Origin: an uncultured Muribaculaceae bacterium
Lineage (GTDB): Bacteria > Bacteroidota > Bacteroidia > Bacteroidales > Muribaculaceae
Direction of reading: 5' to 3'
Assembly: GCA_947644475.1 (NCBI GenBank)
Contig: CANRZQ010000190.1
Coordinates: forward strand, 1-5,546
Length of the DNA: 5,546 nt
Shown here: one piece after another, positions 1-5,502 of the stretch
Numbering within the stretch: position 1 is the first letter of the stretch
Layout: every line of letters starts with the position of its first letter
Notes under the pieces: model-generated
What the model was told of the DNA's origin: nothing
What the model saw: the letters and a program-made list of their open reading frames with translations, nothing else
Databases searched by the model: none
Translations under genes and position numbers: made by a program

Positions 1-232
1 TTGCGAGGGTGTCATCGAGGTAGTCGTTCAGTTCGAGCGACAGGTGGTCGCGCCCGGTGGAGCGTTGACGTTTCTCATTCCACGTCTTAGGATTAACACC
101 GCGTTTCATGGAGATTTCAAGGAAACGGCCATCAATGGTGACGCGCATATACACCGGCGCATCCCCATTCTTCAACAACTTCTTTCTCTTGATAAAGAAA
201 AGGACGCTGAAAGTCGATGTTCTCTGTTGCAT
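1..232 (-). CDS. Tyrosine recombinase / site-specific integrase, N-terminal part (runs off the left edge)
   Basis: Read on the minus strand from an ATG at 232, this gives 77 codons open to the window edge, beginning MQQRTSTFSVLFFIKRKK and containing GDAPVYMRVTIDGR, then a stretch with NPKTWNEKRQRSTGR. This matches the N-terminal arm-type DNA-binding domain of Bacteroidetes phage-integrase-like tyrosine recombinases, which cut and join DNA at att sites of conjugative or mobilizable elements and prophages. The core-binding and catalytic domains (R...HxxR...Y) would lie to the left and are not visible, so activity cannot be judged. The start is the first ATG before the conserved FSVLFFIK segment. 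No strong Shine-Dalgarno sequence and no perfect TAnnTTTG promoter was found upstream. The gene faces away from the 3' end of the CAT tRNA 243 bases away, as expected for an element inserted at that tRNA. Family assignment is confident; the specific element is unknown. Confidence 0.87.
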   Translation of the reverse strand, partial: MQQRTSTFSVLFFIKRKKLLKNGDAPVYMRVTIDGRFLEISMKRGVNPKTWNEKRQRSTGRDHLSLELNDYLDDTLA

Positions 233-323
233 GTCAAATAAACATTTAGGGTTCAACATAAGTTTTTCGACAAGATGAGAAAATCGTGTGCAACCACTCC
301 TGAATCAAAGCCTTGCATCCAAA

Positions 324-371
324 CCGTTGGACATTTCCGGAAGAAAATCAAGTCCAACGGACAGTCCAACG
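324..371. repeat. Cluster of three GTCCAAC repeats (one inverted, two direct), possible integrase arm sites
   Basis: CCGTTGGAC (324-332) is the exact reverse complement of GTCCAACGG (352-360). A further direct copy, GTCCAACG, follows at 364-371, 12 bases after the second. The cluster lies between the integrase start and the tRNA 3' end, where arm-type binding sites of tyrosine recombinases or excisionase sites usually lie. The repeats are seen directly; the role as recombinase binding sites is inferred from position. A transcription-factor operator for the integrase gene is an alternative. Confidence 0.5.
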
Positions 372-419
372 CGAAACTCCCCATTCTTCCGAATTCTGCG
401 CTGTGCCCCTAAATGCAAA

Positions 420-450
420 GAATCCCGAAAATCAATGATTTTCAGGATTC
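420..450 (-). terminator. Long palindrome downstream of the tRNA, probable terminator
   Basis: A 31-base near-perfect palindrome is centred on 435, with arms GAATCCCGAAAATCA and TGATTTTCAGGATTC. Read on the minus strand, the only irregular pair becomes a G-U wobble, which favours function on that strand. It starts 25 bases beyond the tRNA 3' end and is followed on that strand by a broken T run (CTTTGCATTT). The most likely role is termination of the tRNA transcript. The stem is AT-rich and the U tract imperfect, so it is weaker than a classic intrinsic terminator. A recombination-related site is an alternative, since it lies within a presumed attachment region. Confidence 0.5.
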
Positions 451-475
451 TTCCACAAATTGCTTTCGCCTGTCG

Positions 476-549
476 TGGTCCCACTAGGGCTTGAACCTAG
501 GACTCCCTGATTATGAGTCAGGTGCTCTAACCAACTGAGCTATAGGACC
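476..549 (-). tRNA. tRNA with CAT anticodon (tRNA-Met elongator or tRNA-Ile2)
   Basis: A complete 74-base cloverleaf can be folded on the minus strand. It has a 7-bp acceptor stem (GGTCCTA/TGGGACC with one T-G wobble), a D arm with AGTTGGTTA loop, anticodon stem CCTGA/TCAGG with loop CTCATAA, a 5-base variable loop, T stem CTAGG/CCTAG with loop TTCAAGC, and discriminator A. The 3' CCA is not encoded; the next bases are CGA. The anticodon is CAT. The anticodon stem lacks the three G-C pairs of initiator tRNA, so this is either elongator tRNA-Met or the tRNA-Ile whose C34 is changed to lysidine by TilS. The C4-G69 and C5-G68 pairs resemble known TilS identity elements in tRNA-Ile2, which makes Ile2 a serious option. 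The 3' end faces the integrase gene. Confidence 0.96.
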
Positions 550-566
550 AAACTTGTTTTGCGGTG

Positions 567-597
567 CAAAGTTAGGCGTTTTTTTTTATTTATGCAA
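567..597 (-). promoter_or_regulatory. Bacteroidetes-type promoter of the tRNA gene
   Basis: On the minus strand there is a perfect -7 box, TAACTTTG (567-574, consensus TAnnTTTG). A -33 TTG (595-597) lies upstream, separated by 20 bases. This is the spacing used by the primary sigma factor of Bacteroidetes. The -7 box ends 17 bases before the first base of the tRNA, so a short leader would be removed by RNase P. The -33 element is only CTTG rather than TTTG. Confidence 0.7.
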
Positions 598-600
598 GTT

Positions 601-716
601 TTTTGGAGGCTTTTTTTGTTAGTTTTTGTTTTATGGCGCGTTTTATGGGTTTTTTTGGTGTTTTTGGGCCTTATGGTGTTTTTTTATTTGTGATTTGATT
701 TTTTTGTTGTATTTTT
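601..716. other. T/G-rich intergenic spacer between divergent promoters
   Basis: This gene-free stretch has only about nine A and five C on the plus strand; the rest is T and G, with many runs of five to eight T. The motif TTATGG recurs three times (631-636, 643-648, 671-676). Its right end holds the btu operon promoter. I see no credible coding region: the reading frame that crosses it gives a phenylalanine/tryptophan-rich string that runs into the riboswitch. It may simply be a low-complexity intergenic region. Confidence 0.55.
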
Positions 717-717
717 G
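687..717 (+). promoter_or_regulatory. Promoter of the btuB-btuG operon
   Basis: TTTG (687-690) and TATTTTTG (710-717) match the Bacteroidetes -33 and -7 consensus (TTTG / TAnnTTTG), with a 19-base spacer. Transcription would begin within a few bases of 721, which is where the riboswitch P1 stem starts. This fits a leader RNA that begins with the aptamer. The surrounding sequence is T-rich, so a chance match is more likely than usual, but the position supports it. Confidence 0.7.
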
Positions 718-720
718 CGA

Positions 721-930
721 CGTCAATAGCGTTTGCGCTGACGGCAAGAGTGCTGTCGGGACGCAAAATTCGGAAGCCCGGTGTGAATCCGGCACAGTTC
801 CCGCTGCTGTAATTTCCTCTCTGTCTGTTTTTTACGGATGGTTAAAATGGTTTGAGGCATTAAGTCATTGGCCTTGCAAGGCTGAGAAGGCGTTTCAATC
901 CGGAATAAGTCAGAAGACGAGCATTTGACG
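721..930 (+). promoter_or_regulatory. Cobalamin (vitamin B12) riboswitch aptamer
   Basis: The conserved core is present: GGAA at 772-775, then GGTGTGAATCC at 780-790, CACAG, CCCGC and CTGT through 810, matching the cobalamin riboswitch consensus. The 3' B12-box AGTCAGAAGACGAGC lies at 908-922. A closing P1 stem can pair CGTCAA (721-726) with TTGACG (925-930). A peripheral hairpin with the palindrome GCCTTGCAAGGC is at 871-882. The RNA binds a cobalamin such as adenosylcobalamin and lowers expression of the downstream genes when the vitamin is abundant. It sits in the leader of a B12 receptor operon, so identity and target support each other. Which cobalamin form it prefers cannot be read from the sequence. 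Confidence 0.95.
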
Positions 931-969
931 CATATCGCGACGGAACGCGGGAGAGCGGCTGTCATGATG

Positions 970-1019
970 CAACAGGTGGCGTGTGCCCGTGTGCTTGCGG
1001 GCTGATTTCCCAACTGTTG
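970..1019 (+). promoter_or_regulatory. Two-tier hairpin in the leader between aptamer and terminator
   Basis: CAACAG (970-975) pairs perfectly with CTGTTG (1014-1019). Inside it GCCCG (985-989) pairs with CGGGC (998-1002) around the loop TGTGCTTG. It lies about 40 bases after the aptamer and 55 bases before the terminator, within the presumed expression platform. It could hold the leader in an anti-terminated shape, act as the loop partner of the aptamer, or be a pause site. The pairing is seen; the role is inferred. Confidence 0.5.
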
Positions 1020-1074
1020 ACATTATTTTTGATTGTGCATGTCGATGCTGCGGCATTGTGACACAAGGCATACT

Positions 1075-1111
1075 CCCGTCTGAAGCATATGCTTTCTGAC
1101 GGGATTTTTTT
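1075..1111 (+). terminator. Intrinsic terminator of the riboswitch expression platform
   Basis: CCCGTC (1075-1080) pairs with GACGGG (1098-1103), extended inwards by GAAGC with GCTTTC across one bulge, and is followed by A and seven T (1105-1111). This is a textbook rho-independent terminator placed 25 bases before the btuB start, so it most likely attenuates the operon. CTCCCG (1073-1078) in its left arm could instead pair with CGGGAG (948-953), and CCGTC (1076-1080) with GACGG (939-943). Both partners lie just after P1, giving a plausible antiterminator. The switch mechanism is inference. Confidence 0.85.
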
Positions 1112-1136
1112 ATGTCTTTCTCAATGCCCTTTTCGA

Positions 1137-3131
1137 ATGAAATTCTTTTATGTAAAATCTTTATTTACGCTGCTTGCCTTATTTCCCACGTATGCCCACG
1201 GGGCTGTGCCCGACAGTATAAATCTTCGGGAGGTGGTGGTTGTGGGCCGGAGTGTAAAGCAGGATGTGATTCCGGTGCAGACGCTTTCGGGCGATGAACT
1301 GCAGCGTCTGAACAGTAATTCTGTGGCCGACGCGCTGCGTTATTTCGCCGGCGTGCAGGTGAAGGATTATGGAGGGGTAGGGGGTATAAAGACGGTGAAT
1401 ATCCGCTCGATGGGCACTAATCACACTGGGGTGGTGTATGACGGTGTGGCTTTGGGCAATGCTCAGAATGGCCAGATCGACTTAGGGCAGTTTTCGCTTG
1501 ATAATATGGAGGCTCTCTCTTTGCACAATGGGCAGAAAAGTCAGATTTTGCAACCGGCGAGCGATTTTGGCAATGCCGGGCAGATTTATATGCGTACGCG
1601 CCGGCCGCAGTTTGCCGAAGGCGAGCAGTTTCACGCTCGCGGGGCGCTGCGGTTCGGTTCGTTCGATCTGATTAATCCTTCTGCTGTTGTGGAACTGCGG
1701 CTTTCCGGGCGTGTGAACGCGTCGCTAAGCGCCGAGTGGCTTAATTCGTCGGGGAAGTATAAGTTTCGTTACCGGCGTGTGAATCCGGCGGGCGAACTTG
1801 CTTATGACACCACGGCTGTGAGGCAGAACGGCGATATTAATGCCACGCGCCTTGAAATGAATTTATTTGGCACGATGCCGTGTGGCGACTGGACTTTCAA
1901 GGCGTATAATTACAATTCGGAGCGCGGCGTGCCCGGCGCGATTGTGAATAATGTGTGGCGTCGCGGCGAGCGGATATGGGACACCAACTCGTTTGTGCAG
2001 GGGCAGAGCACGCTTTTTGCCGGGATGTGGAACGGCCTGCTTACGGCAAAATATGCGTTTTACCGCACGCATTATGTCAATAACGACGACAAGCAGGTGA
2101 AGGTCGACAATCTCTATCGCCAGCGTGAGTTTTATTTCTCGTCGGCCAACCGTGTTGTGTTTTCCGATATGCTGAGTGTGGCCATGGCGTATGACTTTAA
2201 GTGGAATGCGCTCGACGCCGATGTGTATGGCTTTGCACGGCCCGACCGTGTGACGAATCTTGTGTCGGCGGCAGCCGACCTCGACCTGGGGCGTTTCAAG
2301 GCTCAGGCCAGCGGCTTGGCAACGTTTGTACACGACCGTCTCGACGGGCAGCAGGCTCCGGCTGATAAAAGGGTGTTTACTCCGGCTGTATATCTTAGCG
2401 GCAATCCGCTGCGCAGCCGCGATTTCTCGATACGCGCTTTTTTTAAGAAATCGTTCCGGATGCCCACGTTCAACGATTTGTATTATGCTGATATGGGCAA
2501 TTCCAAACTGTCGCCCGAGCATGTCACGCAATATAATGCGGGGGTGCTTTACGATGTGGCGCGGCGCGGCGGCCTTGTGTCGGCAATACGTGTGAGCGCG
2601 GATGTGTATTATAATAAGGTGAAAGATAAAATCGTGGCTTACCCTAAGGGCCAGCAGTTTCGCTGGACTATGCTTAACCTTGGCAAGGTTGACATACGGG
2701 GCGTGGATGTGTCGGCTCTTGTAACGCTGAATCCGGTGAGAGACTTGTCGCTTACCGTGCGCGGCCAATATACATATCAGCGCGCCATCGACGTGACCAA
2801 TCCTGCCGACAATTATTACCGCGACCAGATTCCTTATATACCGCACCACAGCGGGTCGGCCGTGGTGAATGCCTGTTGGCGTGGCTGGGGCCTTAATTAC
2901 AGCTGGATATATGTCGGCTGCCGATACAATCAGCAGGAGAATATCCGCTACAACTACACCCAGCCCTGGTATACATCCGACATAAGCATAAGCCGCGACC
3001 TCACGCTCGGCCACGCGCGTTGCCGCGCGATGCTCGAGGTGAACAATCTTCTAAGCCAGGATTACGATGTGATTATCAACTATCCTATGCCCAAGCGCAA
3101 TTTCCGGATAACTTTGTCTGTTGAGATATGA
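1137..3131 (+). CDS. btuB: BtuB-type TonB-dependent cobalamin receptor
   Basis: This outer-membrane beta-barrel imports cobalamin and related cobamides using TonB energy. The 664-residue protein begins MKFFYVKSLFTLLALFPTYAHG, a signal peptide probably cut near residue 22. A TonB-box-like LREVVVVG follows at residues 30-37. The plug domain spans about 45-155, with VADALRYFAGVQVKDYGGVGG, VNIRSMG and VYDGVALGNAQNG. The remainder is a barrel of alternating aromatic-rich strands ending NYPMPKRNFRITLSVEI. I chose the ATG at 1137 because the in-frame ATG at 1089 lies inside the terminator hairpin and would put a polar, unrelated stretch before the signal peptide. Length is normal for Bacteroidales BtuB, and no SusC-type N-terminal carboxypeptidase-like domain is present. 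The B12 riboswitch upstream and btuG downstream (4-base ATGA overlap) identify the substrate far better than the TonB receptor family alone. The last residue is isoleucine rather than the usual aromatic. Confidence 0.94.
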   Translation: MKFFYVKSLFTLLALFPTYAHGAVPDSINLREVVVVGRSVKQDVIPVQTLSGDELQRLNSNSVADALRYFAGVQVKDYGGVGGIKTVNIRSMGTNHTGVVYDGVALGNAQNGQIDLGQFSLDNMEALSLHNGQKSQILQPASDFGNAGQIYMRTRRPQFAEGEQFHARGALRFGSFDLINPSAVVELRLSGRVNASLSAEWLNSSGKYKFRYRRVNPAGELAYDTTAVRQNGDINATRLEMNLFGTMPCGDWTFKAYNYNSERGVPGAIVNNVWRRGERIWDTNSFVQGQSTLFAGMWNGLLTAKYAFYRTHYVNNDDKQVKVDNLYRQREFYFSSANRVVFSDMLSVAMAYDFKWNALDADVYGFARPDRVTNLVSAAADLDLGRFKAQASGLATFVHDRLDGQQAPADKRVFTPAVYLSGNPLRSRDFSIRAFFKKSFRMPTFNDLYYADMGNSKLSPEHVTQYNAGVLYDVARRGGLVSAIRVSADVYYNKVKDKIVAYPKGQQFRWTMLNLGKVDIRGVDVSALVTLNPVRDLSLTVRGQYTYQRAIDVTNPADNYYRDQIPYIPHHSGSAVVNACWRGWGLNYSWIYVGCRYNQQENIRYNYTQPWYTSDISISRDLTLGHARCRAMLEVNNLLSQDYDVIINYPMPKRNFRITLSVEI

Positions 3132-4282
3132 GACAGTTTTTCTATATATTATATTTTCTGCCACTCCTGTTCTGTGCCACAAGTTGTCGTGAGGACGAAC
3201 TTGTGGTGCCGACGGAGTATGACATTATCCCCGATGAGCCGTTGGCCGATACCGGCGTGCGCGGGTTCTATCTTGTGAACGAAGGCAACATGGGGTCGAA
3301 CAAATGCACATTGGACTATTTCGACTATTTCACCGGCCTCTATGCCCGCAATTTCTATGCCGAGCGTAATCCAACTGTTATCAAGGAACTTGGCGATGTC
3401 GGCAACGACATAGGCATCTACGGCTCGAAACTTTATGTTGTGGTAAATTGCAGCCATAAGGTTGAGATTATGGACGCGCGCACCGGCGTGCGCCTCGGGC
3501 AGGTCGACATTCCCAATTGCCGCTATGTCCGCTTTTACAGAGGCAAGGCATATGTGAGTTCGTATGTCGGGCCGGTGCTTATCGACCCCGGTGCACCGAA
3601 AGGCGCTGTGTATGAGGTGGACACGCTCTCGTTTGCTGTTACGCGCAAAGTGTCGGTGGGCTATCAGCCCGAAGAAATGGAGGTGGTCGACGATTATATG
3701 TATGTCGCTAACTCGGGAGGCTATCGCGTGCCCGACTACGACAATACCGTGTCGGTGATACAGATGATTGATTTTAAGCAAGTGCAGCAGATACCCGTCG
3801 GCATCAATCTCCACCGCCTGAAAAAGGACCGGTACAATAAACTGTGGGTGACCTCGCGCGGCGACTACGGGGCTGTGCCCTCGCGGCTTTTTGTGATGGA
3901 CAAGCGCCGCGGCTACAATCAGATGGTGGTGACCGACACTATTCCCGTGGCATGCTCCAATATGGCCTTCTTCGGCGACAAAATGTACTATTACGCTACG
4001 GAATGGAATAACTTCACGGCTTCAAATACAATAACTTACGGAGTGATTGACATACGCACCAAAGAGGTGCTGTCCGACAGTTTTATCACCGACGGCACCG
4101 AGAAAGACATAAAAATCCCTTACGGCATAGCCGTGCATCCCGAGACAGGCGACATATTCGTTACCGATGCCAAAAACTATGTGTCGTCGGGCACCCTGCA
4201 CTGCTATTCTAACGACGGGCGCCGGAAATGGAGCGTGCGCACCGGCGATATTCCGGCTCACATTACATTTCTTCCAAGATGA
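3128..4282 (+). CDS. btuG: BtuG-like surface lipoprotein, beta-propeller cobalamin-binding protein
   Basis: This 384-residue lipoprotein has a signal peptide ending ATSC, with C20 as the probable lipidated cysteine. The acidic REDE directly after it resembles the Bacteroidetes lipoprotein export signal that sends lipoproteins to the cell surface. The mature part reads as repeated YncE/DUF5074-like propeller blades: GFYLVNEGNMGSNKCTLDYF (47-66), GSKLYVVVNCSHKVEIMD (99-116), DYMYVANSGGY (189-199), NKLWVTSRGDYG (237-248), YGIAVHPETGDIFVTDA (332-348), and the end RTGDIPAHITFL. In Bacteroides, BtuG proteins of this type bind B12 extremely tightly and sit as a lid on BtuB. Overlap with btuB by ATGA suggests coupled translation and matched amounts, fitting a BtuB-BtuG complex. 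Assignment rests on protein features plus the riboswitch/btuB context; binding itself is not shown. No frameshift or truncation is visible. Confidence 0.9.
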   Translation: MRQFFYILYFLPLLFCATSCREDELVVPTEYDIIPDEPLADTGVRGFYLVNEGNMGSNKCTLDYFDYFTGLYARNFYAERNPTVIKELGDVGNDIGIYGSKLYVVVNCSHKVEIMDARTGVRLGQVDIPNCRYVRFYRGKAYVSSYVGPVLIDPGAPKGAVYEVDTLSFAVTRKVSVGYQPEEMEVVDDYMYVANSGGYRVPDYDNTVSVIQMIDFKQVQQIPVGINLHRLKKDRYNKLWVTSRGDYGAVPSRLFVMDKRRGYNQMVVTDTIPVACSNMAFFGDKMYYYATEWNNFTASNTITYGVIDIRTKEVLSDSFITDGTEKDIKIPYGIAVHPETGDIFVTDAKNYVSSGTLHCYSNDGRRKWSVRTGDIPAHITFLPR

Positions 4283-5502
4283 GATTCAGATATTTGACCT
4301 ACGCTTTGTCCGGCTTGACGGCGGCTTTGGCCGGATGCTCCGACCCGGTGCCGATGGTGAGCCTCGGCATCGACGACACATATTATATCTACCGTATGAC
4401 GAAACTTCCGCTTGAATCGGCCTATACAGGCGGAGAATACCGCTGGACGCTTCATCGCTCCGACGGCACCGACGAGATAATCTCACGCGCGCGCCGGTGT
4501 ATATTCCTGCAAGAAAAAGAAGGTACCTACAACCTTACATTCGAGGTGATCGACGAGGCCACGCCTTACCGCCATGACTTTACCGTGACCGTAGTGCATG
4601 AGGAGGTGGAGTTCAGCCCGTATATAGCCAAAGTGCATGAGTACTGTCCGGCGCCCGGGCAATTTGTAAACGATATGCCGGAGTATCAGCCCGGCGACAC
4701 TTATGCCGACATGCTGCAAAAAGCCGAAGATTGCATATCGGGCACAAACGATATAATGATCTCGCTGGGCAGTTATGGCGGATATGTGACATTTGCTTTC
4801 GATCACACGGTGATAAACGTGCCGGGTGAGGCCGATTTCCGGATATGGGGCAATAGTTTCTACGAGGCCACAAACCCCGATGCAAAGGGCGGCTCGGCAG
4901 AGCCCGGAATTGTGATGGTGAGTTACGACGTGAACTGCAACGGCCTCCCCGACGACCCCTGGTACGAACTTGCCGGCAGCGAGTATCACGCTCCTCACAC
5001 TTTGCATGGCTATGCGATAACATATCGCCGTCCCGACCCGGCTCACATCCCTGTCGAAGACGAAGACGGATTTCTCGACGACCTGGAATATATTCCGTGG
5101 ACAGATTCGCAGGGCAAGTCGGGGTTTGTCGCTAAAAATATATTTCACAGCCAAAGTTACTGGCCGCAATGGACCGATGCCGACGAACTCACATTTACAG
5201 GCACCTGCCTGCCGCCCAATGGCGTGGACCTGTCGGGAACGGGCCGTTACTACGTGCTCTATGCATTCGACTGGGGATATGTCGACAATCATCCCAACGA
5301 TTATCCGGAACTTAACTCTTTCGACATAGGAAACGCCGTAGATGCCGCGGGGCGTCCGGTAAGTCTGCCCGGCGCCGACTTTATCAGGGTGTATACAGGC
5401 CTTAACCAGTACTGCGGATGGCTCGGCGAGACATCGACCGAACTGTCCCACGCCCGCGACCTTCATGTCGACCTTCCCGGTGTGTCCCTTCCCGATATTT
5501 AA
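4279..5502 (+). CDS. Accessory surface lipoprotein of the B12 uptake operon (PKD/Ig-like N-terminus, conserved C-terminal region)
   Basis: The 407-residue protein starts MRFRYLTYALSGLTAALAGC. LAGC is a clear lipobox with C20 lipidated, followed by SDP. I chose the ATG at 4279, which overlaps the btuG stop as ATGA; an in-frame ATG at 4228 lies inside btuG and would bury the signal peptide. Residues about 25-110 look like an Ig/PKD-type beta domain (GGEYRWTLHRSDG; GTYNLTFEVIDEATPYRHDF). Residues about 112-395 form a second region with APGQFVNDMPEYQPGD, ISLGSYGGYVTFAFDH, a DxNxNGxxDD loop at 217-226 (possible calcium site), FHSQSYWPQW, and VYTGLNQYCGWLGETSTE. I recognise it as a Bacteroidetes cell-surface lipoprotein family often lying beside btuB/btuG. 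Its biochemical role is not known to me. An accessory role in cobamide capture is inferred from the operon. It may or may not be related to the B12-binding accessory protein BtuH, so I give no symbol. Confidence 0.85.
   Translation: MRFRYLTYALSGLTAALAGCSDPVPMVSLGIDDTYYIYRMTKLPLESAYTGGEYRWTLHRSDGTDEIISRARRCIFLQEKEGTYNLTFEVIDEATPYRHDFTVTVVHEEVEFSPYIAKVHEYCPAPGQFVNDMPEYQPGDTYADMLQKAEDCISGTNDIMISLGSYGGYVTFAFDHTVINVPGEADFRIWGNSFYEATNPDAKGGSAEPGIVMVSYDVNCNGLPDDPWYELAGSEYHAPHTLHGYAITYRRPDPAHIPVEDEDGFLDDLEYIPWTDSQGKSGFVAKNIFHSQSYWPQWTDADELTFTGTCLPPNGVDLSGTGRYYVLYAFDWGYVDNHPNDYPELNSFDIGNAVDAAGRPVSLPGADFIRVYTGLNQYCGWLGETSTELSHARDLHVDLPGVSLPDI

Noticed and set aside
324..371. CRISPR array
   Set aside because: The repeats are only 7-9 bases, one is inverted, and there is no regular spacer length.
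288..494. Plus-strand 68-codon open frame between integrase and tRNA
   Set aside because: It runs into the tRNA gene on the opposite strand, crosses the repeats and palindrome, and has no recognisable protein features.
626..928. Plus-strand 100-codon open frame rich in F and W
   Set aside because: It spans the T-rich spacer and promoter and then the cobalamin riboswitch, whose conserved core explains the sequence.
723..1013. Minus-strand 96-codon open frame
   Set aside because: It lies opposite the riboswitch and leader hairpin; no domain or promoter supports it.
1863..3014. Minus-strand 383-codon open frame opposite btuB
   Set aside because: It is long, but its composition (many I, V, H, R) is typical of the antisense of a GC-rich-codon gene, and the plus-strand frame is an unmistakable TonB receptor barrel.
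1137..3131. Siderophore or SusC-type receptor instead of BtuB
   Set aside because: There is no N-terminal SusC extension and no SusD partner, while the B12 riboswitch and adjacent BtuG-like gene point to cobalamin.
3149..3814. Minus-strand 221-codon open frame opposite btuG
   Set aside because: It is a shadow of the BtuG coding frame with no supporting features.
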